From Leptodontidium sp. MPI-SDFR-AT-0119 (Eukaryota > Ascomycota > Leotiomycetes > Helotiales > Leptodontidiaceae), in the NCBI GenBank assembly GCA_020726505.1, contig JAHLEZ010000027.1, forward strand, positions 124,001 to 188,000: a stretch of DNA of 64,000 bases, given 5' to 3'. The translations under genes were made by a program, and so were the position numbers. Under the pieces are notes generated by a model that was given only the letters and a program-made list of their open reading frames with translations, searched no databases and was not told the DNA's origin. Of this stretch, positions 1 through 12,082 are shown piece after piece; position 1 is the first letter of the stretch; the number at the start of each line of letters is the position of its first letter.

Positions 1-174
1 GTTAATTAGTTAATTAGACGTCGTTAGTAATTACGTTAGGTTAGGAAGTAGCGCTTAATACTCTGATTAGCTAAGCTACGTTAGGTTAATGTAAAGGTTT
101 CTACTTACTTAGTGGGTAGTGTTAATTAGTGGACCGTGCGCGCGATTAGTGATCGCGAGCCTTCCGCCTATAAC

Positions 175-182
175 TATAAATA
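175..182 (+). promoter_or_regulatory. TATA box upstream of the antisense gene of A1
   Basis: TATAAATA, within ACTATAAATACT, lies about 130 bp before the presumed start of the plus-strand gene. It is conserved in A2 (12716-12723) and A3 (50511-50518) although the DNA around it is mutated. The same 12-mer occurs before the antisense gene of the unrelated copia element C3 (29328-29335). Confidence 0.5.
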
Positions 183-310
183 CTGCCCTCCTTTCTTAAT
201 AATAATAACCCTTTTCTAGGATTATTAACGCTAATATATACCTTTATATTTGCCCCTTTATTCTTTTCCTCTTCTTTTATATTATTAAATTTATTATTAA
301 TTATTTTAAG

Positions 311-1615
311 ATACTTAATAAATCTATACCTTCTAAGACTACTAAGAGTTTATAAGAACGTTTTAGGGCTCTTACTAATCGAATTAATCGCTAGATTGCC
401 CGTGAGGAGGGTAGCTCTAATATAAAGCGCGAAGTTATATAAGAATAATATTACTAAAGACTTTAAGTTATAAGTATTTATTTTTTTATTTTTAATTATT
501 TATTTTTATACTTTTATCTCTTACCCCCTTACTTTCGAGTATTAAATTAACTCTTTAGGTAATAAATAATTACTATAGAAGTATTCGCCTTATTATCTCT
601 TGTCTAAGAAGACGATAATAATAAGCTTAAAGATGTCTTTAGTGAGATCGATAATAATAAAGATAAGCTTATTAGTAGTACCTCTTTTACTTCTTTTATA
701 TCCTCTTGTTCTATTGTCTCCTTAGGCGATCCCCTTTATTTTACGGACGTATTTAACTTCGACGATGACATCTTACTTGTCCTTCGCCGCTCTTATTATA
801 CTTTTATTCGCCTCTCTTTACTAAAGTCTTTACTTTTTATTTACGTTACTTATATATTATTTAAGATAATTATTTAAGTTTTTATTAGTACTTTAAAGAC
901 TCTTAAGAGAGTATTAAATAAAGTTCTTAATTTCTAATTTCGTAAATACGCTAGTGTTTTTACTTCTCCTTACTAGTCTCGTAAGAGTTTTAAGGGACTT
1001 TCGTTAGTAAGACGAACTCGTAGTATATATTTCTTTTTATTTATTTAAATCTTATTCTTATAATTAAGTATTAGAGTATATATTAATAATATTATAGGCC
1101 GCTAATTTACTAATCCTTATTTATTATATATTTAAGCTACCGCTTATAGTAAAGGAAATCAGGGATACTATTATATAAATACTACTTTAACTAGCAATCG
1201 CTACTTTAATTACACTAGTAGCTACTTATGTTCTCCCGCTATTAATAATCTTTTAAAGTACAGTAAGAGATTAGTTTACGTTATTAATACTAACGATTAA
1301 AAGGTATATGAATTCCTTTTCTAATAATTTATTAGCGATTATTAAGTTAACTGTTCTAAGTTTATTAAGAAGTATCGCGTTATTATTAAGACTCTCCTTA
1401 ATTATTTAGGTAAGTCTTCGAGCTCTGAAGAGGAGACTAATAAGATCGTTCCCTCTTTTTTACGCCGTCTTCCTCTTAAGTATAGTAAAAAGGATAACTT
1501 AAATAATAAGGCTAGAACTAGAGCTAATAAAGTTACGGGAAAGCGCGGAAAGTCTGTGAGTATAGTAAATATATTTAAAAACATAGTTAATATATTTCGG
1601 TCTAAAGAGCTTTAA
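311..1615 (+). pseudogene. Antisense accessory gene of copia A1, RIP-degraded
   Basis: This reading frame is on the strand opposite to pol, in the space between pol and the 3' LTR, and converges on pol. Nearly all internal stops are TAA or TAG where CAA or CAG would restore Gln. The presumed start is ATA at 311-313, an ATG lost by G-to-A. A pyrimidine- and A/T-rich gap at about 469-558 ending in CTTTAG, and another at about 1024-1066, look like introns; the exact splice sites are uncertain. Visible parts include an Arg/Gln-rich N-terminus (ERFRALTNRINR), an acidic-aromatic stretch (FTDVFNFDDDILLVLRR), a Cys/Tyr-rich segment (NRYFNYTSSYLC, Cys partly turned to Tyr) and a Lys-rich C-terminus ending RSKEL before TAA at 1613-1615. 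A2 and A3 encode the same protein. I do not recognise the family; the Cys pattern recalls fungal DUF3716-type domains. Confidence 0.62.
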
Positions 1616-1869
1616 GTTTAAGTAAGATTTAATTAAGTTTACGGGGATCTATTTATTTTTATATAGAGTTTTAGTTAGGGGTTTTTTTTTTATAAATTTA
1701 TAAGATCTTTAGTTAAGTTTAACTAGATTAGTTGTGAGATTTAAGCGGAATTAGGTAGATTTCTAATGTTTTAATTATAAAGATACTTAATTATTAAGTA
1801 AAAAAGTTTTTATAAATAAAAATAATATAGAATTTCTTTATATACTTTTAATAAATATATTTAAAGCTC

Positions 1870-4800
1870 CTTAACTTAAGATTTATAATTACTAAAGTTT
1901 AAGAGAGCTCTAAAGAGCTCGAATTTTTAGCGAGACAAATTCTTCGTGAGACTATTAATAAATATATTAATAGTTAGAAGATATATTACTTTAAAGGATC
2001 TGTGAGTATACTCTTACTTCAACTATATATTATAAATATTAATATAATGCAGCTTTATCGCGATCCTTTTAGTATTATTTATAACGAGCCTAATAGTTTG
2101 TTAATTATTACATAAAATCTCCCACGTCTCACTTAAATTAAGAGCTATAGTTTCTTTACTTATATACTCTAGTATAAGTAATTTTATTTTAGTTATTAAA
2201 GTAATAATTATTACTTGTCTTAATACTTTCTAGATTATTAGCCTATTAAATAAAAAGATCACGTAACCTTAAGATAATCGTCGTGTCTTTATATTATTAG
2301 CGAAAGAGGCGTTAGAGGTAATAATAATTACTTTATTATAGTGCCTACTATAAATAATACCTAGGAAGTATATACTAAATAAGTAGCGAATAAGCTAATA
2401 TATTATAGTGAAGTGTTTAGGCCTAAGGTTTATTACGAATTATAAAAGTAAGGCAATTATATATATAATATCCGGTCTTATAATAATTACTACATATAAG
2501 ACAGAGCTTACTCTCTTTTAATATACTTTAATGTGTTTCTTAGAAGCTTGTCTTGTGTACTTAATAAGATCGATTTGTGGCAGCGGTGTCGTTAAACAAT
2601 TACTATTTACTTACTTAAATTTGTAAGTAATCTTCTTAAGGTATTAGTTATAGACTAAGGAAATTGTTTTGCGCTTTTAATTACGTAATACTTTAATCCC
2701 TAAGAATTATTTAATATCTTTAAGATTATATATATTATATACTTAGTTTAGATACTTAATAAGATCTTATTCGAGCTTTTAATTATCTCAGTGATAGAGT
2801 ACTTAGATGTCGTCTACGTAAAAGAGGACTAAGATTTTGTGTTTAAGATTTATAAATATATAAGGCTCCTTTAAGCAAGGAGAGAGCCCTAAATTAGTCA
2901 GAGTATTACTTATATACTTGTACTAGAAGTAAAGGGAATCACGTATTTTATAAAGTGCGCGATTAACTCGCAATACTTAGCTAGGCTATTAGAAACCGGG
3001 TAGAAATTAGCAGTACACTATTTCACTGTTTATATCTCTTAAGGTATTAATAAAGGCATTAATTACGTCGAAGTACTTGACTTTTAAATTAAAATAGACT
3101 ACGAGCGCTATAGCGATTTTAAAAGACTTTATAGAGAGCGTACTAACGTATATTAATATAATTGTTGCCTTACTTTAGAGATTACCTTAAACTACTATTC
3201 GAGAGCGGCATCTTGAGATATATCCGTCTTTATTAGGCTTATACTTAAAGACTTACATAAGTAGGACGAGTGTGTCTATAGTACTCGAATCGTACTTCTG
3301 TGAGTATTAGTATTTATGTTTGTTTATATTCCTTATTTTTAACTTATAGTCTTCTAAAAACTACTTTCTTATTAAGTAATTCTCAAGATTACTTTACCTC
3401 TTTAACTTTAATAAAAGATCTTAAACCTTGACTTTAAGAAGTGAGAGCTTTTTTTCTAGTAGTAGGCGATTTACTTATATTATTACTATAATTATTAAAT
3501 ATATTATCTTAGTTAATTCCCTAAAATCGTCTTATTCTTCTTAAGATATATATTAATTAAGTATAAGCTTATAAAGAAGTTAGTTAATTTTAGATTAAAG
3601 ATTACTATACTTAATTAAGGTATACTTATTAAAGTTTATACCCCCGAGGTTTAAGTCACCCCCGAGATTAAAGTTGCCTTTTTAAGAACGTGTTTCTTTA
3701 AAGATAATAGTGAACGTTATAAATACTTTATTACTTTTACTTCCTTTACGTAGTTTCCTTCTTTTTCTTGTGCTTCTTACTAGCTTTTCTCAAGCACTTA
3801 AAGTTTTAAATTAAGCCGTGGCGGCTTTAACCTTTATTTAAGAGTGTGTTATTACTTTCGTCTGTTCTCGTACGTTTAATTAAGCTCTTAACGCTTTAGT
3901 CCGAGAGCGCGTTATTACTTTCGATAACGAATCCGAGGTTCTAAGAGCTTATACTTAAGGTGTTAATTACTTTAGACTTTTATTTATAACTTCTTGAGTT
4001 ACTTAACTAAAGTTTTTAGTTAGTTCCTTTAGTATTTCTTCTAGTAATAGTGACTTTACTCGCGAGTAATTTACTTTTAAAGTATATAATAGTATTTAAA
4101 TCTCGAGTCTAGAAGCTCGAGACAGACCTTTAGCTTAGTCTTGTAATACGTTCGACGCCCGATTTATAAGTTATATATTCTCACTTAAACGTGATCTCTT
4201 TAAGTCTTATTTTATGTTTAGCGTAAGCCTTAAGTCGTACGTACTCGACCTCTACTCTCTGCCCTCTACTGGTACTTTAACTGGCGTATCGTCTAGTATA
4301 AGAGTAACTTTAGGAGTTAGAAGTCCTGTTATAATACTTAGTTCTCTAGTATCCTTTACCCCTGAGTTTTAATTCTTTAAAGTAATAGTTAATCCCTTAA
4401 CGAGTTTAGAAAGTAATATTAAAGCGCTTTTAATTATAACTATTACTTCCTCGATAGTCTTATTACTTATAATGTTCTTTAGGATTCCGGCCTAGTTTAC
4501 GACTAATTTATTTTCTTTAATAAGATTGTAAATCGATTAAACTTCCTTAATTATAATTATTACTTTTTCTTAACTTAACGTATAAAATACGTCTTTATTA
4601 AAGTATACGTTACGCGTAATAATAATTTAGTCGAGATATAATACTTAGATTTAGTAAATATTAAAAGTATAAAAACTTATTAAGTATTTAATATACGCAC
4701 GTATATTTACTTTAAACGCTCTTTTCTCTTACCCTTTTACTTATTTTATTATTAATAAATATATTTTATACTTAAAGACGTAAATCCTGTTTTAATTTAA

Positions 4801-5600
4801 TCTAAAATCTATAATAAACTTCGTAATAAGCGCTAGATTATATTATTAAAAGTAGTTACGAAATCACTAATTTAGTGTTTTTAGTAGTAACTATTAATTA
4901 TTTATACGCCTAAGGCTCCTATTATATAAGTAAATGCCTCTTAGTGTGTATTCGATAGCTAATTCCGCGGGGAGATTTGTTAAGAGCCTTATTTTAATTC
5001 CTTTATTAATTACTTCTTAGTTAGCCCTTTCGGCGCCGCTATTTAACTTATAAGTTAAAGTAAGTAAAAGCTCGAGTTTAATTTTAAGCTTCTTAGCTTA
5101 GTTTTTATATTTCGTGAACTCGCGGATAGTAATAACTACTTTTTCTTAGTCGTATTTTAGTTTATATATCGAGAGTCTAAACTGCCTACGAACTTAGCGT
5201 TTAAAGCTCTCGATATATTCGAAGACTATTTTATACTCTTTATTTTAAAGAGTATATCCCACGAGTAGTTTATTGTACTTATCTTTAAGTAAAAGGAACT
5301 AAGAGTTATTCCTAAATTTAATTAAATAATCGAAGAGATCTTAAGTGACTCTTTAAAATAGTCTAAGTAATTATCTCTTGATTAGGCGTTTAGAGATTAC
5401 TTAAGATACATGAGTAAAAGCGCAATACTTACACTTAATTCTCCTTATTACTTTAGTGATCTTGACATTCTTAGTTAAGCTTATTAACTTTCTTAAGACA
5501 TTTAGCCTTAAGTGTTTAAAATATAAATATTAATATATTTTTGTATTTATTTTTAATCTCTTATACTCTCACGATAGTCTATAGAGTTTATTAATACTTT
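1870..5600 (-). pseudogene. Copia pol of A1: integrase, reverse transcriptase, RNase H
   Basis: Read on the minus strand. The pre-integrase motif HLRL is at 5503-5514. The reverse transcriptase active site reads LFYVDDI, with YVDDI at 2806-2820, followed by a typical copia stretch with the pattern LYH.DN.KLE.DLIKYLN. RNase H follows with TPLPQIDLIKY near 2590 and RPDI, HYNKVIIITSNASFA and KETIAL further down. The frame ends near 1870. Stops are frequent and mostly TAG/TAA replacing CAG/CAA. In a live element the polyprotein would copy RNA into DNA in virus-like particles and integrate it. This copy cannot be translated. The YVDD box itself survives. Confidence 0.88.
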
Positions 5601-7765
5601 ATTTAAGCGTTAGAAATATTATAGTACTTATAATATTAAAAGGGATTTCACGGGAGTTTAATAAATAGTTAAAAAGCTTATTAAATTTAAAGAATATAAG
5701 GTTGTATTTATGAATTAACTGTCGTATAATTAAGTAGTCCCTTATAAGATTGTTTTCCTCCTTTTAGCGTAGAGTATAGTTTATTTTATAGTATTAAAGC
5801 CCGCTATTATAAAGACGAGCTTTAGAGATAATATTAATATAAAATCCTTTTATAATAATAACGTTATAGAGGGTTAAATTAAATAACTCACTATTTAAGT
5901 TTTTAAGAGACCCCTTTATGACGCGAATTCCGCGTCTTATAATTAAAAGTTAAGAACTTTTACACTCTATAATATTCTCTAGTTTAGACTTAATAAATAA
6001 TCTTAGCTTTAAGAGTGAATAATCGTTAATAAGATTAGTTATATTACAGTTATTAAGAAGAGTACTAGACGACAAGGGGTAAGCTAAGTCTTATATAAAA
6101 TAGACACTAAGTTAATAATCTTTTATAAGGCTTAAAAAGATTACTACTTGTACTTACGTGCCGCTCTTTGCCCCTTTGTCTAAGATATTTCTAGGGAATA
6201 TAGACTTACTTTTACCCTTATTACCGGCGCTTTTAATAGCGTCTTTAGTGGCTTGAAGTATTAGTTTGTCTAATCTAATCTAGTCTCGTAGTCCCTTTTA
6301 TTTACTATTAATAAAGCGCTATTAAATTTACTTTATTATAGCGTTATTTATTAGAGGATTTAGTTTAATATTTCCATTGAGGTCTTTTATATAGACCTTC
6401 TTATAAATAACAAGTTAAAGTTAAGTTTAATTTAAAGGGCTCCATTTATAGGTCCGATTATTTTAGTAAGGGTATAACTTCTTAGGGGATTTCCCTTTTA
6501 AAGGTTTACGAACGTCTTTATTACCTTCTAACGTCTCTTTATTATTAAACGATTGTTCGCTAAGAGTAACGAAGTATCTATGACCTCGGGTTTTATAGCC
6601 TAATAAAAGAATTTAATACTGAGGACTTAATTTATTAGCGTAAAAGAAACGAGCTAATTAATTAATAGTATAAAGAGGAAGAAGACTAAGGGTCTTATAC
6701 TCTTGAATTTTCTTATTTTAGCGCTTTGCTTATAAGTGATTAAAGTTCCCTACTATAACTAAGAAGTTAATTATACTAATTATTCTTTTTACGTCTGTTA
6801 CTTTATATAGTTGAGCTTTTTAAATAAGCTCTTAGTAAGACATAATTTATGTGCGAGGGTTACTTTTTCCCTTAGTCTTAAGGGATTCCTAGTAGTCGTT
6901 TCGTGTTTAAGTTTAAATCGACATTTCTGTTTAGTAGAGTACCTCTTTAAGGGAACGAAGGATTACTTAAATATTTATGCGCTTTTCTTATACTACTTAA
7001 GCTACTATAATACTAAAGAATTACTTAGTTATAGTCCTTTCGACCTAGTTGTAAAGTTTGAGGTAGTTAGACGCTCGAGACTACTAAATTACACTTTAGA
7101 GGACGTACTCTTTGGCCTTAGCTTCTACTTACTCTTAGAGTAACTTAGGGGTTATAGGGTTAGGCCTTATTAGTAACGCTAGGAGTGGTTTAAATATTCT
7201 AGAGTTTCCCTTTACGCTAAAGGTTAGAGGCGTAAACGTTTAATTGCCTTTACCCTTAAAACCTGGGCTAACAGTAGTTATATTACTTACTATAGTGCTC
7301 GAAGATCTAGGAGCTCTCTTAGCGTTTCCTAGAATTACTGCTTAATTATTTATTACTTAAGTCTTAAGCTGTTCTCTATAAGTATATATAGAGAGTTAAT
7401 AATTTATATTGTTTTTGGTATTAACTTCCTCCGCGAGCTCTTTAGTAATTAAAGGGGTAGTATTAAAGATTTCAGATAAAGACGTAATATCTTTTCTATT
7501 AAGGTCAACGTATAACTAAAGTCTAAGTATATTTATTATAAGTGTAAAGTATATAAACTATACTGGCTAATCTTCTAGTTTATTATATAAGATCTTAGAC
7601 AATAAGAGCCTAATAAGTTCGTTAATACTTATAGAAAATATATCGAATAATTAATGTGTAATTATAGAATTAAAGGTAAAGGATAAATAATCGTAGAACT
7701 TATTAACTAAAAATTATTTTATAAATGCGCTGTGTAACTTAAATAAAACAAGTGTAGCTCTTAAC
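5600..7765 (-). pseudogene. Gag/protease region of copia A1, heavily mutated
   Basis: This lies between the 5' (right-hand) LTR and the integrase region, where copia elements carry gag and protease. I could not read a clear zinc knuckle or a protease DSG box. The assignment rests on position and on collinearity with A2 and A3. The 110-residue plus-strand frame at 6811-7143 is a shadow made by RIP and is not conserved as an open frame. Next to the LTR the minus strand reads GTTAAGAGC, a plausible primer-binding site. Confidence 0.4.
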
Positions 7766-7960
7766 TGTCGTGTAAAAGAAGAGTAGAAGTATAAGGGGCT
7801 TATAAGATTCTACGATTAGATAAGGTTCTAGAAAGTATATTTAAAGATTAATTGAATTAAGCGTTGTCCTCTTAAAGAGAGGAGCTAGAGACTGGGTTTA
7901 TATACCTGGAATACTTACGCAAGCATACACCAGACCAAAGAACTGCGCTAGTGCGCGACA
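7766..7960 (-). repeat. 5' LTR of A1 (195 bp)
   Basis: On the plus strand it starts TGTCGTGTAAAAGAAGAG and ends GTGCGCGACA, with TG..CA ends. It aligns end to end with the LTRs at 11890-12082, 22146-22338 and 49686-49879. Differences are almost all C/T or G/A. Because pol is on the minus strand, this right-hand LTR is the 5' LTR. Confidence 0.93.
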
Positions 7961-8706
7961 TAGTTATAATAAGAGCAACAGCCGCAGGAGTAGTAAGAGA
8001 AGTAGCCGCAAGAGTAGTAAGAGAAACTAGAGATGCTCCTAGAGGAGTCTCTTTACTACCCTCTAATTCAAAGGAGGAATTGACGTAGAGAGTAGCCGAG
8101 GCCGTACTTAAAGCACGACTAATAGAACGGGTTACTCTATTAATAACTTTACTAGTAATAACGTAACCCTTAAGAGCCGCAAAAACTAGAGCTCTTAATT
8201 ATTTAAGTTCCTAAAGAAATCAGTAATTATACGCTAAAAAGGAGAGTAACTAAGAAACTTACCTTCTCTTTAGTATTATTTAATAACGCCGCCTTATAGA
8301 CGACGAAGGGGGCCTAGGCAGTAGCGGGAGTAACCTTATAAGAGTAGCCCGAGGCGCACGTAAAGTAACGAGCACCCCGACTAATAATATTAAAGCACTC
8401 GCTAGTGCTTTTAGTTTAAAGGGCGTTATTAATATAACCTAAGTAAACAACCGCACACTCAGCTCCCTTAACACGAGGAGCACGAGCACAAGTAATAAGA
8501 GTAGCCGCAGTAGCTCTCTTTAAAGCAGGAGTAGCCTTTAGAGCCTTCTTAGCCTCCTTTTTCTTCTTCGCCTATTATAATTAGTAATACTTAAATTAAT
8601 ATATAGCTTTAAGATCGACGATTAATTTAATTTAATTTAAATAACTTATAACAGTAAACAAACGATTAGCCTTAACGGCAATAACAAATCGCTTTAAAAC
8701 ACTTAT
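7961..8706 (-). pseudogene. Antisense spliced gene at the 3' end of element D, truncated
   Basis: The gene is minus-strand, opposite to D's own direction, and its C-terminus is cut by the A1 LTR. A presumed first exon at about 8706-8657 reads VLKRFVIAVKANRLF, with its ATG now ATA. An intron ends TACTAAT...AATAG at about 8573. The next exon, at about 8572-8263, starts KKKKEAKKALKATP and continues LITCARAPRVKGAEC and ARYFTCASGYSY. A second intron runs from GTAAGT (about 8262) to TTTAG (about 8208), followed by an Ala/Thr/Ser-rich C-terminal part. CARAP..KGAEC and RYFTC suggest a small Cys-rich domain of the fungal DUF3716 kind; this is by eye only. Unlike its surroundings it has few stops, so D was hit less by RIP or more recently. 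Confidence 0.6.
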
Positions 8707-8936
8707 AGTGCAGGTTGATCGATTAATTAATCGAAAAGAGTCGATCTATATAATGTAAAGTAGTTACAAGATTAAGAATTAAGTGGGGGCTACGCTATTT
8801 TAAATAAGAGGGTTATTTGCCTAACTTAGTAGTATAAGAATAATTGTGGCCTAAGTATTTAGTTTAGTGTTTACTCTCACTTAGTATAACTAACTACAAT
8901 ACTAGTAGCTTACTATTGTCACTTGACTAGGGGGTA

Positions 8937-9121
8937 TATCGTATAGGCACAGGCTGATGCTCGGTTAGTTGTGCGCTACGCTAAATATAGTTTTTGCCAC
9001 GTTATACTACTTTTAAGAGAATAACGTGTTCCCTTAATTTCCTTATATATTTTAGACAACAATTAATCACTTCATTTCAACCTACGTTGATCGCAAGGCT
9101 CTACTCCACTTCTGTACTACA
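8937..9121 (+). repeat. 3' LTR of element D (185 bp)
   Basis: It starts TATCGTATAGGCACAGG (TGTCG with one G-to-A) and ends CTCCACTTCTGTACTACA. Both ends resemble the LTRs of elements C and A, but the middle is different, so it is a related, separate family. The 75-residue plus frame at 8994-9221 runs across the LTR edge and is not a gene. Confidence 0.75.
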
Positions 9122-11889
9122 CTTTAATAATAACATTAAGTTCTTTATAAGCGACAAGTTCGTAACTATAATTCGCGAGAAAGGTGTGACTTTTATTATG
9201 TTTATAATCGAGCTATTATAAGCGAACTCTACTAATAGTAGTAACTTTACTTAATTATCTTACTAGTAGTTAACGTAGTAGTGTAAATACGCCTCGACTA
9301 CTTAGTTTATTCGTTTGTTTCCTTTATTAGTCTAAGGATAAAATGCTATTAAGAGCTTTTAGTTAGTCCCTAAGAAGGCTATTAAGGCTTTTTAGAACTT
9401 AAATGTGAATAACTTGTCTCGATCCGACACAATTTCTTCGGGTACTTTATACTTAAAGACTACTTCTTTAAGGTATATTTATATTAGGTTTTTAGCTGTG
9501 AGAGTAGACTTAACTAGTATTAAAATTATATATTTAGTAAGTCTTTTTATAATAATAAGTATTATATTATAACTAACTCCCGTGACTTAGTCCTTCGATA
9601 GCGGCAACGGCCTTATAAAGTCTCACGATATAAATCTATAAGACTTTAGTAGTATTAGTACTATAGTTATTTACCTATAAGGTATATACTAAGTAGGCTT
9701 ATTCCTAATATAAGCATTATAGTTAGAGACTACTTTCTTAACTACGGCACAAAGTCTGATGTACTAATAATTCCTTAAGGTTTAGAAATACGTTTATTAT
9801 ATTCCTTAGTAACTATACGCAAGAAGTCTGTGTTATTCCTTTATATATACTTTTATTAGACTTAGCTGGAGCTAGACTTTCTTATTAACTTATATAATTC
9901 TGTCTTTAATAATATTTCTTTAGATCGGTTCCTTAGTTTAATCTAAAGATAACCTGTCTTTCCTTTAAGCTGCTTTTAACGCGTCGGCCTAAGGGCTACT
10001 TATGTTATATTCGATGGCGGCCGCTTCTTAGACGTTAAGTATTATGTCCTTATTATTTAGTTTCTTAAGTAATACTGTCTCGTTATAAACCTTATCTTCT
10101 CTATAGCCTAGTAATTTACTTAACGTGTTTACTCTTACGTTATTCTTCCCTTAGATATACTTAATAACTGAGTTAAAAGAGGCGAGTTCCTCTAATTATT
10201 TAATTAACCTTTAGTTAGTAAGGACCTTAGTAATAGTAAAGGTTTAGAGATTTATATAGTCGGTGTAAATAATAACAAGGAACTTAGCTCCTTATAAGTA
10301 GATTTTCTAGTGTTTAAGCGCCTTAATAATTATTATAAGTTCCTTTTTATAAATATTATAATTTTGTTTAGCCGAGGACATCTTCTTCGAGTAGTAAGCT
10401 ATAGAGTATAACCGTCCTTAGTCGTCCCTTTATAAGTGTGCTGCGCCGGTATAAGTGTCTAAGGCGTCGGTTTCGATAATACTTTTTTTCCTTTTATTAA
10501 AGTTATAAAGTATTAGTTTCTTTATAAATTCCGTCTTAAGTCGCTAAAACGCCCTCTTATAACGCTTGTCTTAAGTAAAGGGGATGCCCTTTTTAGTTAA
10601 ATTAATAATTGGTTTTATAATTTTAAAATAACCTTAAATAAATTATTAATAAAAGTTAATAAATCTTAACTAAACTTATACGTCTTTAATATTCTTTAGT
10701 GACTCTTATTCTTTTATAGCTCTAGTCTTTTCCGGGTTAATGTTTATTTGTCCCGGGCGTATAATATAGCCTAAAAAAGTAACTTATTTAACCGAGAATT
10801 CGCATTTCGACAGCTTTAGTTTAGAATCTACCTTAAGTAAGGCTTCTATAACTGTGATAACGTGTCTCTAGTGTTCCTTAATAGTCTCCGAGTAGACTAG
10901 TATATTATTTAAGTAGTATATAGCGAATTTATTAGTGAAGTCCCGTAAGATTTTATTATTCTACTTTTAATATATAGCTAGTGTATTTGTAAGTCCGAAC
11001 GGCATTACTATATATTCTTATAAGCTTAAAGGAAATATAAAGGCGGTCTTTTATTTATGTCCTTTCTTAATTCAGATTAAATTAAACGTGTTACGCTAGT
11101 CTAATTTAACATAAACCTTTACTTTAATTAACTTATCTTATAAGTATTGTGTATTAAGTAAAGAATAAATATCTTATATAGTTCCGTTATTAATTATATA
11201 GTAGTCGCTATACGGTCTCCTTTTCGGGTCTCTTAGTTTCTTAGTTATTAATATATTAACCGCGTATAGCGATTTAAACTTCCGAATTTATCCCTTTTTT
11301 ACTCTTAGCTCTCGGTATTCCTTAAGCGTTCTTATAGTTATATAGTTATAATAGCGAAGTTTTTCTATACTAAGTATAAACCCTTTTTTAAAGTTAATTT
11401 CGTGGTTTTAAGGCTAATACTTAGGTAGAGCCCTTATGTCCTGCGGATCTTCGAACATTCTCGCGAACTTCTTATATAATACAGGCAACTATTCTTATAT
11501 ATTATTTGTTTATTTAAGATAACCTACAAATTCTTCCTAGCTAAGAATCTAACTTATTTGTCTGAAGTCTATTAACGTTGTTATTAAGGAGGCGGCGCTA
11601 GCCTCTCTCGTGCCGGTTAATTAATTATATCGTTATTAATAGTCGTCGAACCTGACCTCTTTAGTCACTTAATTTATACTAGGGTTATAACTGCTTAACT
11701 ACTAAGCTTTTAATCTTATATTGTGTTTTCTAATATTAATAAAGTCGAAGTAAATAGTTTCCTTATAGCCTTATATTATTATTGTCATTCCTTAAGTCTT
11801 TTTCTAGACCTAGCCATCCTCGCCTGTATCCTTTCTATCTAATAGGTTTAGGCGGTAAAGGCGATAGTAGCGTAAAGTTAAAATATTAT
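9122..11889 (-). pseudogene. Ty3/gypsy element G1: pol (RT, RNase H, integrase)
   Basis: Minus strand. The reverse transcriptase active site at 10889-10915 reads YLNNILVYS; both catalytic Asp codons have become Asn. The RNase H stretch KKSIIETDASD and the tether to integrase follow. The integrase core shows WDFIRPLP-like and SDRDKLFTFKFWK-like segments (with stops), and then HYVN, RVRL, SHTFLANYSYELVAY, typical of gypsy integrase. D was inserted just after VIIKV. Upstream parts of the same element resume at 22339 beyond A2, at 25293 and at 40018. Confidence 0.88.
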
Positions 11890-12082
11890 TGTCGTGCAGA
11901 AGAAGAGCATAGGTTCAAGGGTTTGAAAGATTCTACGATCAGTTGAAGGTTAAAAAGTATGTTTAAAGATTAATTGAATTAAGCGTTGTCCTCTTGAAGA
12001 GAGGAGCTAGAGACTAGGTTTATATACCTAGTATACTTACGTAAGCATGTACTAGACTAAAGAACTACGCTAGTGCGCGACA
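11890..12082 (-). repeat. 3' LTR of A2 (193 bp)
   Basis: TGTCGTGCAGAAGAAGAGC at the left and GTGCGCGACA at the right. It aligns with 22146-22338; the two differ mainly by transitions. Confidence 0.93.

Larger units (their letters stand above)
1..7960 (-). mobile_element. Ty1/copia retrotransposon, family A, copy A1 (left end outside window)
   Basis: Coding strand is minus. The right-hand LTR is at 7766-7960. Base 1 corresponds to about 12545 in copy A2, so roughly 0.65 kb, including the left LTR, lies outside the window. Reading the minus strand gives, in order, a gag-like region, the pre-integrase and integrase region, reverse transcriptase with a YVDDI motif, and RNase H. An unrelated gene on the plus strand follows before the left LTR. 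The sequence is full of TAA/TAG where relatives have CAA/CAG, and CpA is depleted, as expected after RIP. A1 keeps more G+C than A2 and A3. It is inserted in element D. The right flank TAGTT (7961-7965) should be one half of its target duplication; the other half is not in view. Confidence 0.93.
7961..9121 (+). mobile_element. 3' end of copia-type element D, cut by A1
   Basis: A 185-bp LTR at 8937-9121 is preceded on the plus strand by GACTAGGGGGTA, a polypurine tract, so D is read on the plus strand and this is its 3' end. The rest of D lies to the left of A1, outside the window. Both LTR ends match those of elements A and C: the start resembles TGTCGTACAGGCAC, and the end is CTTCTGTACTACA. 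The DNA before the LTR holds a minus-strand gene, not pol. D is inserted in the integrase of G1; CTTTA at 9122-9126 should be its right target duplication. Confidence 0.75.

Noticed and set aside
1402..1584. 60-residue minus-strand frame in A1
   Set aside because: It lies opposite the antisense gene, beyond the end of pol, and is not kept in A2 or A3.
6811..7143. 110-residue plus-strand frame in A1
   Set aside because: It is not conserved as an open frame in A2, and no motif is seen; RIP-biased sequence gives such frames by chance.
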